This document shows positions 1 through 9,300 of a stretch of DNA of 33,836 bases, piece after piece. The notes beneath the pieces are model-generated. The model was given only the letters and a program-made list of their open reading frames with translations. It was not told the DNA's origin and did no database searches. The stretch's first letter is position 1, and the number at the start of each line of letters is the position of its first letter. The position numbers and the translations under genes are program-made. The DNA lies in contig DFPL01000019.1 in the NCBI GenBank assembly GCA_002377245.1, forward strand, positions 1 to 33,836, given 5' to 3'. Source of the stretch: Enterobacteriaceae bacterium UBA3516 (GTDB lineage: Bacteria; Pseudomonadota; Gammaproteobacteria; Enterobacterales; Enterobacteriaceae).

Positions 1-126
1 GATGTGCTGGAAACCAGCGCGGACACGAAAGCACTGTACAGCGTGATTGGCTTTAAACCGCAAACCTCGGTGAAACAGGGTGTGAAAAACTTTGTTGACT
101 GGTATCGCGCCTTTTACCACGTATAA
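1..126 (+). CDS. UDP-glucuronate 4-epimerase-like NAD-dependent epimerase, C-terminal end only
   Basis: This is an open frame from the window edge to a TAA stop, giving 41 residues that end in NFVDWYRAFYHV. The stretch VIGFKPQTSV followed by GVKNFVDWYR is the usual C-terminus of the extended short-chain dehydrogenases that convert UDP-glucuronate to UDP-galacturonate (the Klebsiella Uge/Gla type). It is the only gene on the plus strand and converges on ugd. That placement makes sense because Ugd supplies UDP-glucuronate. The catalytic and NAD-binding parts lie outside the window, so the assignment rests on the C-terminal tail and position alone. Confidence 0.75.
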   Translation, partial: DVLETSADTKALYSVIGFKPQTSVKQGVKNFVDWYRAFYHV

Positions 127-127
127 A

Positions 128-151
128 AAAACGGCCCCGCGGGGCCGTTTT
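128..151. terminator. Bidirectional rho-independent terminator between the epimerase gene and ugd
   Basis: A perfect 24-base palindrome with the core CGGCCCCGCGGGGCCG is flanked by AAAA on the left and TTTT on the right. Either strand therefore gives a GC-rich stem followed by U residues. It begins right after the epimerase TAA and lies 20 bases beyond the ugd stop, so it can end both convergent transcripts. Confidence 0.85.
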
Positions 152-170
152 CGTTTGTGCTGTCAGAGGG

Positions 171-1337
171 TTAGTCGTTACCGAACAGATCCCTGGTGTA
201 GACTTTCTCTGCTACGTCAGAAAGTTCAGGTGCCATGCGGTTAGAGATAATCACATCGGCCTCCTGCTTAAATGCGTCCAGGTCACGCACCACACGGGAG
301 TTGAAGAAATCATCTTCCTTCATTACCGGTTCATAAACGATAACCTGCACGCCTTTGGCTTTGATGCGCTTCATAATCCCCTGAATGGAGGAGGCGCGGA
401 AGTTATCTGAACCGCTCTTCATGATCAAACGATAGACGCCCACCACTTTAGGTTTACGCGCCAGGATAGAGTCGGCGATGAAATCTTTACGCGTGCGGTT
501 TGCATCCACAATCGCACCAATGATGTTATTCGGCACCGACTCATAGTTCGCCAGCAGCTGTTTGGTATCCTTCGGCAGGCAGTAACCACCATAACCAAAC
601 GACGGGTTGTTGTAGTGGTTACCAATACGTGGATCCAGGCATACCCCTTCGATAATCTCACGCGAGTTCAGCCCCAGACTCTCCGCATAGCTGTCCAGCT
701 CGTTAAAGTAAGCCACACGCAGTGCCAGATAGGTATTGGCAAACAATTTGATTGCTTCGGCTTCGGTGGAACCCGTAAACAGCACATCGATATTTTGTTT
801 GATGGCGCCTTCCTGCAACAAAGCGGCAAAACGCTCAGCACGCGCGGAGCGTTCACCGATGACGATACGCGATGGATGCAAGTTGTCATAGAGCGCTTTG
901 CCTTCGCGCAAAAACTCAGGCGAGAAGATGATGTTCTCAATGCCCAACTCTTCTTTGATGGACTGCGTGAAGCCAACCGGAATCGTGGATTTGATGATCA
1001 TCACCGCGTTTGGGTTGATCTCGTGAACATCACGGATAACAGATTCCACACTGGAGGTGTTGAAGTAGTTATTTTTGGGATCGTAATCCGTCGGGGTTGC
1101 GATGATGACGTAATCAGCATCGCGGTAGGCATCGTGCTTATCCGTGGTCGCACGGAAATTGAGCGGCTTATTCTGTAAATACTCCTGGATTTCCTTATCA
1201 ACGATGGGGGAAATCTTCTGATTCAGCATGTCCACCTTAGCCTGCACGATATCAAGCGCGACGACCTCGTGGTTCTGCGCAATCAAAATACAATTCGATA
1301 AGCCAACGTAACCTGTTCCGGAGATGGTTATTTTCAT
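171..1337 (-). CDS. ugd: UDP-glucose 6-dehydrogenase
   Basis: Ugd oxidises UDP-glucose to UDP-glucuronate with two NAD+. The product is a precursor for colanic acid and for aminoarabinose modification of lipid A. The 388 residues match the enterobacterial enzyme almost end to end. The N-terminal Rossmann motif is GTGYVGLSN (7-15), and the catalytic cysteine is Cys253 in GYGGYCLPKD. The C-terminal UDP-binding domain ends in YTRDLFGND. The ATG start gives the standard N-terminus MKITISGTGYVG, although no strong ribosome binding site precedes it. It lies downstream of gnd but behind a gnd terminator, so it is probably transcribed separately. No Rcs, PhoP or PmrA box was recognised upstream. Confidence 0.97.
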   Translation of the reverse strand: MKITISGTGYVGLSNCILIAQNHEVVALDIVQAKVDMLNQKISPIVDKEIQEYLQNKPLNFRATTDKHDAYRDADYVIIATPTDYDPKNNYFNTSSVESVIRDVHEINPNAVMIIKSTIPVGFTQSIKEELGIENIIFSPEFLREGKALYDNLHPSRIVIGERSARAERFAALLQEGAIKQNIDVLFTGSTEAEAIKLFANTYLALRVAYFNELDSYAESLGLNSREIIEGVCLDPRIGNHYNNPSFGYGGYCLPKDTKQLLANYESVPNNIIGAIVDANRTRKDFIADSILARKPKVVGVYRLIMKSGSDNFRASSIQGIMKRIKAKGVQVIVYEPVMKEDDFFNSRVVRDLDAFKQEADVIISNRMAPELSDVAEKVYTRDLFGND

Positions 1338-1415
1338 TAGATAAGCAACTTATGTCAGTGTATAGAGCCGAAGATGGTAGTGTTTGCCATCACTTAAAAT
1401 CAATAACTGTTGGGG

Positions 1416-1445
1416 TTTTTACCTCTTCCGTTGAGGCACTGTCAA
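1416..1445 (-). promoter_or_regulatory. Candidate sigma-70 promoter for ugd
   Basis: On the minus strand a perfect TTGACA (1440-1445) is followed after 18 bases by TAAAAA (1416-1421). The pair lies about 80 bases upstream of the ugd ATG and downstream of the gnd terminator, which is where a ugd promoter is expected. The -10 match is only 4 of 6, so this is a candidate. Confidence 0.35.
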
Positions 1446-1543
1446 GGCGGCGTCTTGCTGCCAAAACAGGGTTTGGGTAGCCCGCTATTTTCGCGCGTGA
1501 CGCGTTATGGGGGGAAATGCGTTGAACCATGCGGCTTTTAATG

Positions 1544-1575
1544 AAAAAAAAGCCCGGTTAGGTGCACCGGGCTTT
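1544..1575 (-). terminator. Rho-independent terminator of gnd
   Basis: The arms AAAGCCCGGT (1549-1558) and ACCGGGCTTT (1566-1575) form a 10-base-pair stem with a 7-base loop. On the minus strand the stem is followed by a run of U residues (the A run at 1544-1551). It lies 26 bases after the gnd stop codon and so ends the O-antigen/gnd transcript before ugd. Confidence 0.85.
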
Positions 1576-1600
1576 GCTTGATAGAGCAAACAATATCAGA

Positions 1601-3007
1601 TTAATCCAGCCATTCCGTGTGGAATACGCCATCTTTATCAGTACGCTTGTAGGTATGCGCGCCGAAGTAGTCACGCTGCGCCTGAATCAGGTTTGCAGGC
1701 AGGACGGCTGCACGATAACTGTCATAATAAGCGACTGCGGCGCCAAAGGTTGGAACCGGAATACCGTTTTGCACCGCGTAAGCCACAACATCACGCAGCG
1801 CCTGCTGATATTCATCAGCAATCTGTTTGAAGTACGGCGCCAACAACAGGTTAGCGATAGCCGGAGTTTGCGCATAAGCGTCGGTGATTTTCTGCAGGAA
1901 CTGTGCACGGATGATGCAACCTGCACGGAAAATCTTCGCAATTTCGCCGTAGTTCAGATCCCAGTTGTTTTCGTCAGACGCAGCGCGCAGCTGAGAGAAG
2001 CCCTGTGCGTAGGAGACAATTTTACCGAGGTACAGCGCACGGCGCACTTTCTCAATGAATTCTGCTTTATCACTTGCAGGTTTTGCCTGCGGGCCGGTCA
2101 GAACTTTGGATGCCGCGACACGTTGCTCTTTCAGAGAAGAGATGTAACGGGCAAAGACGGATTCAGTGATCAGTGACAGCGGCTCGCCGAGATCCAGGGA
2201 GCTCTGGCTGGTCCATTTACCGGTACCTTTGTTTGCCGCTTCGTCCAGAATGACATCAACCAGGTATTTACCCTCTTCGTCTTTCTTGGTGAAGATGTCT
2301 TTGGTGATGTCAATAAGGTAGCTGCTCAGCTCGCCTTTATTCCACTCGCTGAAGGTATCAGCCAGCTCTTCGTTTGACAGGTTCAGGCCGCCTTTCAGCA
2401 GAGAGTAGGCTTCTGCAATCAGCTGCATATCGCCGTATTCGATGCCGTTGTGAACCATCTTCACATAATGGCCCGCACCGTCAGCACCGATATAGGTCAC
2501 ACAAGGTTCGCCATCTTCAGCTACCGCCGCGATCTTCGTCAAAATCGGTGCCACCAGCTCATAGGCTTCTTTCTGACCACCCGGCATGATGGATGGACCT
2601 TTCAGCGCGCCCTCTTCACCACCGGATACACCGGTGCCGATGAAGTTAAAACCTTCGGCAGACAGTTCACGGTTACGACGGATAGTATCGTGATAGAAGG
2701 TGTTGCCGCCATCAATGATGATGTCACCCTTATCAAGATACGGTTTCAGAGAATCGATGGCAGCATCGGTGCCGGCGCCTGCTTTCACCATCAACAGGAT
2801 GCGGCGTGGCGTCTCTAAGGATTCAACAAATTCCTGCACGGTATAGAAAGGAACGAGCTTCTTGCCTGGGTTTTCGGCAATCACTTCTTCGGTTTTGTCG
2901 CGGGAACGGTTAAATACAGAAACGGTATAGCCACGGCTTTCAATGTTAAGCGCCAGATTGCGCCCCATCACTGCCATACCAACAACGCCGATTTGTTGCT
3001 TAGACAT
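1601..3007 (-). CDS. gnd: 6-phosphogluconate dehydrogenase, decarboxylating
   Basis: Gnd converts 6-phosphogluconate to ribulose 5-phosphate, CO2 and NADPH in the oxidative pentose phosphate pathway. The 468 residues are the full family length and align with E. coli Gnd throughout. The nucleotide-binding motif is GVVGMAVMGRNLAL near the start, the substrate region IGTGVSGGEEGA lies near residue 130, and the catalytic lysine lies in GAGHYVKMVHNGIEYGD. The C-terminus is YKRTDKDGVFHTEWLD. The ATG is preceded six bases upstream by AGGAG. gnd is a housekeeping gene that classically borders O-antigen loci and is often exchanged with them, which fits its place here. Confidence 0.98.
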   Translation of the reverse strand: MSKQQIGVVGMAVMGRNLALNIESRGYTVSVFNRSRDKTEEVIAENPGKKLVPFYTVQEFVESLETPRRILLMVKAGAGTDAAIDSLKPYLDKGDIIIDGGNTFYHDTIRRNRELSAEGFNFIGTGVSGGEEGALKGPSIMPGGQKEAYELVAPILTKIAAVAEDGEPCVTYIGADGAGHYVKMVHNGIEYGDMQLIAEAYSLLKGGLNLSNEELADTFSEWNKGELSSYLIDITKDIFTKKDEEGKYLVDVILDEAANKGTGKWTSQSSLDLGEPLSLITESVFARYISSLKEQRVAASKVLTGPQAKPASDKAEFIEKVRRALYLGKIVSYAQGFSQLRAASDENNWDLNYGEIAKIFRAGCIIRAQFLQKITDAYAQTPAIANLLLAPYFKQIADEYQQALRDVVAYAVQNGIPVPTFGAAVAYYDSYRAAVLPANLIQAQRDYFGAHTYKRTDKDGVFHTEWLD

Positions 3008-3121
3008 GCAAAACTCCTGTCAGGTGTGGTTACCCAGCCGGGAACGAGTCCGGCGGGTTTAAAAGAGCAAGTAATCGATATGTTAACTCAGTACACAAGA
3101 AAAGGTATAGCAGCAGATGCG
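3008..3121 (-). promoter_or_regulatory. gnd leader with ribosome binding site and leader hairpin
   Basis: This 114-base gap holds a strong ribosome binding site (AGGAG on the minus strand, 3014-3018, six bases before the ATG). It also holds a stem-loop whose arms are 3032-3041 and 3050-3058, with one bulged A. The stem is not followed by a U run in the minus direction, so it is not a simple terminator and gtrB transcription could continue into gnd. gnd usually has its own promoter, but I could not pick convincing -35 and -10 boxes here. Confidence 0.45.
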
Positions 3122-4120
3122 CTACAGGTTGTGGTGTTCATCATCTTCATCGCGCAGCAAACGTGTGATCGCAACGGTAGGCTGATTCTCAATGTCTGCC
3201 TGGATAAAGGAGAGCAGGAATTGAACACCTAAAATAATAGGCAGTGCCGCAAGCATGACAGTTCCGCTCGTTGCCGGGAGATTTGTGGCTATTGAATGAT
3301 ACCAGGCCGAAGCACCGTAAATGACCCCAAAGATGAACAACAGCGTTCCTAACAGTAATTCGATTGAGGCTATTGAAAAACCGCGCAAAAAGTAGTTATA
3401 AAAAATTCGCTTGCCAAGGTTTTTAATGTTGCCTTTCAGAAAAGGCATCATGATTTTTTTAATATTCAGGTTTGAAACTTCATCACCATACACGGCATCC
3501 ATTGGAATATCCTGGACTTTCGCGCTGACAACATTAAGACGAAACAGCAGATCGGACTCGAAGAAATAGCGTTTACTGATTTTATCTAAAGGTAATTTCT
3601 TTAATGCAATGGCAGATATCGCAGTGTAACCGTTAGTCGGATCAAAGGTCTTATAATAACCCGACGAGAATTTGGTCATGAAGGAGAGAACCGCATTGCC
3701 AAAAAGACGGACTTTAGGCATGGGTTTCAGACCTTCGATATCGTGGAAACGGTTGCCCTTGGTATAATCGGCTTCTCCGCGAAGGATAGGTCTGACAAAG
3801 AGTTTGATTAGAGCCGGATCCATTTGCCCGTCGCCGTCAACCTTCACAAAGACATCGGCACCTTCTGCCAGACCAACCTTGTAACCATGAAGCACTGCAC
3901 CACCTACCCCCTGGTTTTCTTCATTGAAGAGCACGCGAACACGTTTATCAGAGCAATTGTTAAGAATGAATTCACCAGAATTATCAGGGCATTTATCATC
4001 GACGGCATAGATCATGGAAACTTCGTCTCCAATATCTGCAATGACTTTTAATATATGGTCCTTAACTTTATAACAGGGGATTACGACCGCTATTTTAAAA
4101 TCATTCACTATGGTTGTCAT
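3122..4120 (-). CDS. gtrB: GtrB-like polyprenyl-phosphate hexosyltransferase (GT2, DPM1-like)
   Basis: This is a family-2 glycosyltransferase of 332 residues. The N-terminal catalytic domain opens with IAVVIPCYKVKD and carries the nucleotide-sugar and metal motif VKVDGDGQMDP near residue 95. Two hydrophobic segments (roughly 245-270 and 285-310) anchor the C-terminus, the GtrB arrangement. GtrB proteins move a hexose, usually glucose, from a UDP-sugar to undecaprenyl phosphate on the cytoplasmic face. The ATG overlaps the gtrA stop by four bases, so translation is probably coupled. The sugar cannot be told from the sequence. The DNA is AT-rich: 16 of 60 bases are G or C at 3421-3480. Confidence 0.85.
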   Translation of the reverse strand: MTTIVNDFKIAVVIPCYKVKDHILKVIADIGDEVSMIYAVDDKCPDNSGEFILNNCSDKRVRVLFNEENQGVGGAVLHGYKVGLAEGADVFVKVDGDGQMDPALIKLFVRPILRGEADYTKGNRFHDIEGLKPMPKVRLFGNAVLSFMTKFSSGYYKTFDPTNGYTAISAIALKKLPLDKISKRYFFESDLLFRLNVVSAKVQDIPMDAVYGDEVSNLNIKKIMMPFLKGNIKNLGKRIFYNYFLRGFSIASIELLLGTLLFIFGVIYGASAWYHSIATNLPATSGTVMLAALPIILGVQFLLSFIQADIENQPTVAITRLLRDEDDEHHNL

Positions 4121-4494
4121 TTTTTATAAACCCAAATTTTTGCGATAAGAAAACTAACGAAAAACAAAAGAATCTCAACAAAAACCTTTGTCATTGCCAT
4201 GAGTTTTACAGATGAAGCCGTTATCAAATAATGTTCAAACAGATAGATTAACGCTGTACTTAACACTGTCATTCCGGCCCAGTACACCACAAATTTCAGA
4301 AAGACGTACTTATCCATTTTACGCTGAAAAGTAAATCGACCATTAATATAATATCCCAGGCATGCGGCCGAGCCTCGGGATATGATATTTGCCAGTGCAA
4401 CGCTTACCCCTAACCATGTCAGGCCTGTAAACAGTGCGGTATCAAGGCCAAACTGAACGACACCACAAATAAAGAAAGATAATATTTTATTCAT
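4117..4494 (-). CDS. gtrA: GtrA-family polyprenyl-phosphate-hexose flippase
   Basis: A 125-residue protein with four predicted membrane segments (about 4-24, 30-50, 65-87 and 95-118). It has the family signature around GYYINGRFTFQR between helices 2 and 3 and a basic end, IWVYKK. GtrA-type proteins are thought to flip undecaprenyl-phosphate-hexose to the periplasmic face, where a partner transferase uses it. The gene overlaps gtrB by four bases and starts five bases after the stop of the large membrane protein gene, so the three form one translational unit. Length and topology fit the GtrA/DPMS3 family. The transported sugar is unknown. Confidence 0.85.
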   Translation of the reverse strand: MNKILSFFICGVVQFGLDTALFTGLTWLGVSVALANIISRGSAACLGYYINGRFTFQRKMDKYVFLKFVVYWAGMTVLSTALIYLFEHYLITASSVKLMAMTKVFVEILLFFVSFLIAKIWVYKK

Positions 4495-4499
4495 CAGTA

Positions 4500-6281
4500 T
4501 TATTTCTTAATGGTGACGTTTTTACAGGGCGTATCAATACCTGCAGTAAAGCAACGTTGTGGAACAGATATCACATCAGTAGCGCTCAGCTCAATCACAT
4601 CACTGTCTGGAATAAGATGGATATGCGCATAACGGTTGAACACTGTATTCATTTCCGTTTTATCAATTTCAGGAAATTTTTTGTACCAGAAAGGAAGCTG
4701 CGGCGTTGTCAGGACATGGTTACCGGCAGGATAGCCTAAGCCATTGATAATTGAACCAGCTACGGCAGCAATGACCACGCCATACTCCTTCGCCTGATGG
4801 TCATAAACAGCTGTCGCTGGGGTCTCATAATGCTTATGGAAGATGAATTTTGCATCCTGCAAAGGGTTGAACGCAAAGAATACGCCCAGAGCATAAATGG
4901 CAGTAACCGCAGAGAGGCCTAATGTCTCCTTTTGGCGGAATCGTAAGACCAGGCCCAGCACCAGTGCACCGATGAGCAGTGTGATAAGTTCCACTCTCGC
5001 CGGGCCGACGCCGCCTTTAATCACAACAAACACGCCGGCATAAAGCACGGTAAAAAGTGCAATGCGTTGCAGACTGAATTTTAAGGCATTCCTGACGAGG
5101 GCGAACACCGCGAGCATATTAAATGCCAGACCTAAACCCAGCATCAAACGCACGGCAGGCACTTTGTCCAATACCAGAAACTTACCAACGCTCGCCGGAA
5201 TCGGCAGCTGGGTCCAGAGCAACATAATCAGTATGCTCAGCCCCGGCACTAACCATTTATCCGTCAGACGCAGGGAAAACGACAAACGGGTTTTGCCATA
5301 ATCGGTGAAAAATAGCACCAGTATCGGCAGCAGTGTCGCCCAGGTTGAGATTTGACAAATATTGCTGATCTCTTTCCAGGCCAGTAAATCATAGTGCCTG
5401 TCGAACCACATCGACGGGAAGAGTAATGATTCAAGCATCGCCAGTGAGATGATGCTGCCGCCGTTTTCACTCCTTACACCAGGGTAAACGGTATTTTTCA
5501 TCAACTGGATGTAATCATAAAAATAGAGATACACCACTGCCATGGCCGCGATCCCTGCTATCGCCGCGACGAGGATATCCCGCGTTCTTATCGTGCGTAA
5601 ATCAATGACATTCCAAATCCACACCACGGCAACCAACGCGAGTGCATAGGTGAAAGGCGGGTATAAATTGCCCAACTGCCAGCAAACTAAAAACCAGAAA
5701 AGTGCAATCCCGTATACAGGTGAGGATTTTATTTTATACAGTGAATACAAAACCCACGGGAAGAAAGCGAATGTTGCTGCATTAACCGTCCACCAGAACT
5801 GCACACTGCCGGTGAAGTAAAAGGCGATACTGATCAGGAATGCAGAGGGTTCATCAACACCCGTTATTTTTATAATCTTCTGAAAACCAATCAAGAAAAA
5901 TGCAAACAACGAGAAATAATAGAATGAATAAGCATAGGCGGGGGGTAAAACAAAATATCCCCACTGTGTGGGTTTAAATATCATTCCCCAGTCGAAAATC
6001 GGCAGTCCGTAGTTAATACGGAGATCTTCTTTATAAATTGAAGAGGTATTGATTCTTTCAAACCCGTTATTCACTAAGGCCTGGGTCAGTGGGGTTTGTA
6101 CCACCCATTCGTCTGATCGAATACTGCGCGCTTTCCCAAAATCAGGATGCGCATCAACACCTATTCCATCAAGGGCAAGACTGTAGGAAGAAGGAGACCA
6201 CGCATTAGAGACATAAATAATGCCTAACAATAAACAAACCAGCAGATAGAACCGCGAGTTATTTATATTCAAAAATTTCAT
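4500..6281 (-). CDS. Large polytopic membrane glycosyltransferase of the Gtr type
   Basis: A 593-residue protein with about a dozen hydrophobic helices. An early extracytoplasmic loop carries the acidic motif RSDEWVVQTP (Asp57, Glu58), and a soluble C-terminal tail of roughly 120 residues contains Cys549-like and other tail cysteines near CFTAGIDTPCK. The topology, the early acidic motif and the adjacent gtrA and gtrB genes fit the strain-specific third member of Gtr or Gml modules. Those GT-C-like enzymes move a hexose from undecaprenyl phosphate onto O-antigen in the periplasm. I infer that it adds a side-branch sugar, probably glucose, to the exported polymer. In most gtr operons this gene comes last, but here it is first. 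The linkage and acceptor residue cannot be read from sequence. Confidence 0.7.
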   Translation of the reverse strand: MKFLNINNSRFYLLVCLLLGIIYVSNAWSPSSYSLALDGIGVDAHPDFGKARSIRSDEWVVQTPLTQALVNNGFERINTSSIYKEDLRINYGLPIFDWGMIFKPTQWGYFVLPPAYAYSFYYFSLFAFFLIGFQKIIKITGVDEPSAFLISIAFYFTGSVQFWWTVNAATFAFFPWVLYSLYKIKSSPVYGIALFWFLVCWQLGNLYPPFTYALALVAVVWIWNVIDLRTIRTRDILVAAIAGIAAMAVVYLYFYDYIQLMKNTVYPGVRSENGGSIISLAMLESLLFPSMWFDRHYDLLAWKEISNICQISTWATLLPILVLFFTDYGKTRLSFSLRLTDKWLVPGLSILIMLLWTQLPIPASVGKFLVLDKVPAVRLMLGLGLAFNMLAVFALVRNALKFSLQRIALFTVLYAGVFVVIKGGVGPARVELITLLIGALVLGLVLRFRQKETLGLSAVTAIYALGVFFAFNPLQDAKFIFHKHYETPATAVYDHQAKEYGVVIAAVAGSIINGLGYPAGNHVLTTPQLPFWYKKFPEIDKTEMNTVFNRYAHIHLIPDSDVIELSATDVISVPQRCFTAGIDTPCKNVTIKK

Positions 6282-6310
6282 CAGCGCACCAAAAGATCTT
6301 GTTAAGAGTC

Positions 6311-6337
6311 TGGATAGCAGAGGTTATCTGCTATCCA
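6311..6337. repeat. Perfect 11-base-pair hairpin between the fusion gene and the Gtr-type module
   Basis: TGGATAGCAGA (6311-6321) pairs perfectly with TCTGCTATCCA (6327-6337), leaving a five-base loop. It starts 9 bases after the stop of the 1308-residue gene and 30 bases before the next ATG. No U run follows on the minus strand, so it is not a standard terminator. It may stabilise or partly attenuate the transcript at the boundary of the module. Confidence 0.6.
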
Positions 6338-6346
6338 AGACAGTAT

Positions 6347-9300
6347 TTACGGTTTCTTAATAGCAAATAAACCGTCACTCAGTACCAATGAAAGATTAAC
6401 ATTGTAAGCGGGATCCTTTGGCAGGATGTCACCATAAAGAGCTTCCATCGAAGCGATTTCTTGTTTGAAACGCTCGATTTTCTCTGGCGCCAAATCACTC
6501 CCTCGGGTGGCAGACTCATGGTGATAGAGTTCTGCAAACGGCGTCCACAAGTTGTGATACCCAGCCTGATGAACGCGAATGCAGAAATCGACATCGTTAA
6601 ACGCTACAGCAAAATCTTTTTCATTTAAGCCGCCAACCTGCTCATAGATTTCTTTACGGATGACCAGACATGCAGCGGTCACCGCCATGAAATTTTGCAC
6701 CAGATTCGCACGTCCAAAATAGCCTGGGTCATTGCGGTGAATACCCAGATGGGCATGCCCTGCTATGCCACCGAGTCCGAGAATAACCCCTGCATGCTGA
6801 ACGGTATCATTGGGATAAAGCAGTTTCGCACCGACCGCACCAATCTCAGGACGCAACGCCTGACTCACCATTTCATCCAGCCAGTCAGGGGTGATAATTT
6901 CAATATCGTTGTTCATCAGGCAAAGTACTTCGCCCTTCGCTTCCCGCGCGGCTACATTATTCAGGCGCGAGAAGTTGAAATTACCGTCATCGCGAATAAC
7001 GGTGATGTTATCCTGCGCGTTGAGTTCTGCGAAATAATCGAGTGATTCTTGTTCATCACTACCATTATCAATCAGGACGATTTCATAATGCGGGTAGGTG
7101 GTTTTTTCGCGGATACTATCAATGCATTGCTTAACCAGCGCCTTTGCATTACGCGTAGGAATTATAATGCTGACCAACGGCCTGTTTTCCGGCAATTCAT
7201 ACTTAACCCGTAGCATCAACATGCCGGGTTTCGCTTCCATGACCTGCGCCGGGATGTTATTGCGCTGGAGATACTCTTCAACAGCTCTGATACCCGCGAG
7301 GAAGGCATAAGGTTTTTGATCCCCACCAGATGCCGTACTGCCAGGAATAATTCGCCAGTGGTAAAGAATTTCCGGAATATGAACGATTTGATTTTCGCTG
7401 ACGTGATCGAGACATCTCAGCACGAGGTCATAATCCTGACTTCCTTCCAGACCTTCACGGAAGCCACCAATTCTATCAATGATCTCTTTTCTGAAGACGC
7501 CCAAATGAGAGAACATATTCTGGGAGAGGAAAAGATCGCGGTTCCAGTCTGCTTTAAAGTAAGGATCGCAGCGCACGCCATCCGCAGAAATTTTATCTTC
7601 ATCAGAATAAATCAGTTGCACACCCGGATGCGCATTGATGGTTTCCACTACCCGATGCAGTGCATGAGGCGGCAATAAGTCATCCTGATCCATCAACGCA
7701 ATGAAATCCCCCGTCGCCAGCGCGATGGCAGAATTACTTGCGTTAGAGATATGGCCATTTTTCTCGCGGAACACGACTTTAATACGCTTATCACGAGAAA
7801 CGAACTCATGAAGCGCCTTGATAGTCTCTTGCGCCGTAGACGCATCATCAGCAATGCACAGTTCCCAGTTCGGGTAAACCTGATTGATCAGTGAATCAAC
7901 GGCTTCGCGTAAATATTGTACCGGTGCATTGTAGCAAGGCATCACGATACTGATTAATGGCTGTGACGCAAATCCAGACTGCTGTGACGCAAACAGGGCC
8001 AGCTTTTCTGAATCAATTTTCTCACATTCGCTAATCCATTGCTGATAACCAAATGGCTGTGGTGCGTCAGGCGTTACCACCGGATTCATTTCACGCTGCA
8101 CTCTACTGGTGAATGCTTTAAATCCGTAAACACGATAGCGCTGGTATAACCACGTGCATAATGGCTTATAGCCACCGAGCTGATTTTTTTTATTACTGAT
8201 GAGATGGTTGGCTTTAACCGCATTGGTTTTAAGCCAGGCAGCTTTAGTTCGCCCCCGACGGTGCAATGCGCGCGCTACACGTTTTGAAAAACGAAGCGGT
8301 TTGGTCACCTTCCAGCTAATAGAATTCACGATGAGCGCTTTTTCAGCCTGCAGCCCTGCAATAGCAGCATGCAAAGAGGTTATTTCATCTCCTTGCGACA
8401 CAAACTGACTCAGCTGGGTATCAATAAGATTTTGTTGTGTGTCTATCTGATTTTTCAGATTGTCAATTTGACTCTGCTGGATATCAATTTGACTTGTTTG
8501 GATATCAATCTGATTCTGCTGAAAATCAATTTGATTGGTTAAGTTTGTCACATGAACATGAGTAGCCTGGAGTTCATTATGCAACACGGCTTTGTCATGC
8601 TTAAGCTGACTAATATTCGCCCGATAATGAATCGTTGAATTCACGGCCACCTCAAGCAAAGACTGGAATTCACCGCCGCCTGCCTGCTCGGAAAATTGCG
8701 CTTCTTCCTCTGCCCATTTTTCAAACACTGTTGAATCAAGCTCGGGCCAGATATGCTGCAGAATCTGAGACGCCAACGTGAAGAACGTTGCTGCATCGAC
8801 CTGCGATGAATTCTCAAACGATTTAATACGGAATAATGAATGGAAAACACCGCGCCAGGCAATAAAGCCGAGCTCGCTCTTTTTACCGTCATCCCATTCT
8901 TTATCGAATACCGTATAGTTACCCTGCTCATCTTTGATGATATTGAAAGGCAATGCGTCAAAGTAGTTGTTAGAAATAAGCGTCGACGTAGCAGGAATAG
9001 CTCCATCAGGTGTAGCGGAGATTATGGCAAGCCATTTTTTGAAAATATTCGCAACGTCGTCAATGGTCCAGTCACGTGTATTGACGATCTGCACAATTTC
9101 GCGCCACAGGCTTTCACCATGTAAAAAACTTTCCTGCGAGGCGATCTGGGTATCACTGACTGAGAGGTTTTTTGCCAGCACACCAATTTGATTATCAGAG
9201 TTCAGAGCAAAGAGTGTCTCTTTGTTATTGCCCTCAGAGCGCGCGTCGGAATAATGCCATGCAAGAATGTTGTGATCGTATAAATCAGCGTCAGTCTCAG

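Noticed and set aside
615..1178. 187-codon plus-strand frame opposite ugd
   Set aside because: It is antisense to a full-length conserved gene, with no recognisable domain.
1562..2176. 204-codon plus-strand frame opposite gnd
   Set aside because: It is a shadow of gnd with no family resemblance and no ribosome binding site that stands out.
8408..8533. CRISPR array or minisatellite unrelated to coding
   Set aside because: The 21-base units are contiguous, without spacers, and are in frame with protein heptads.
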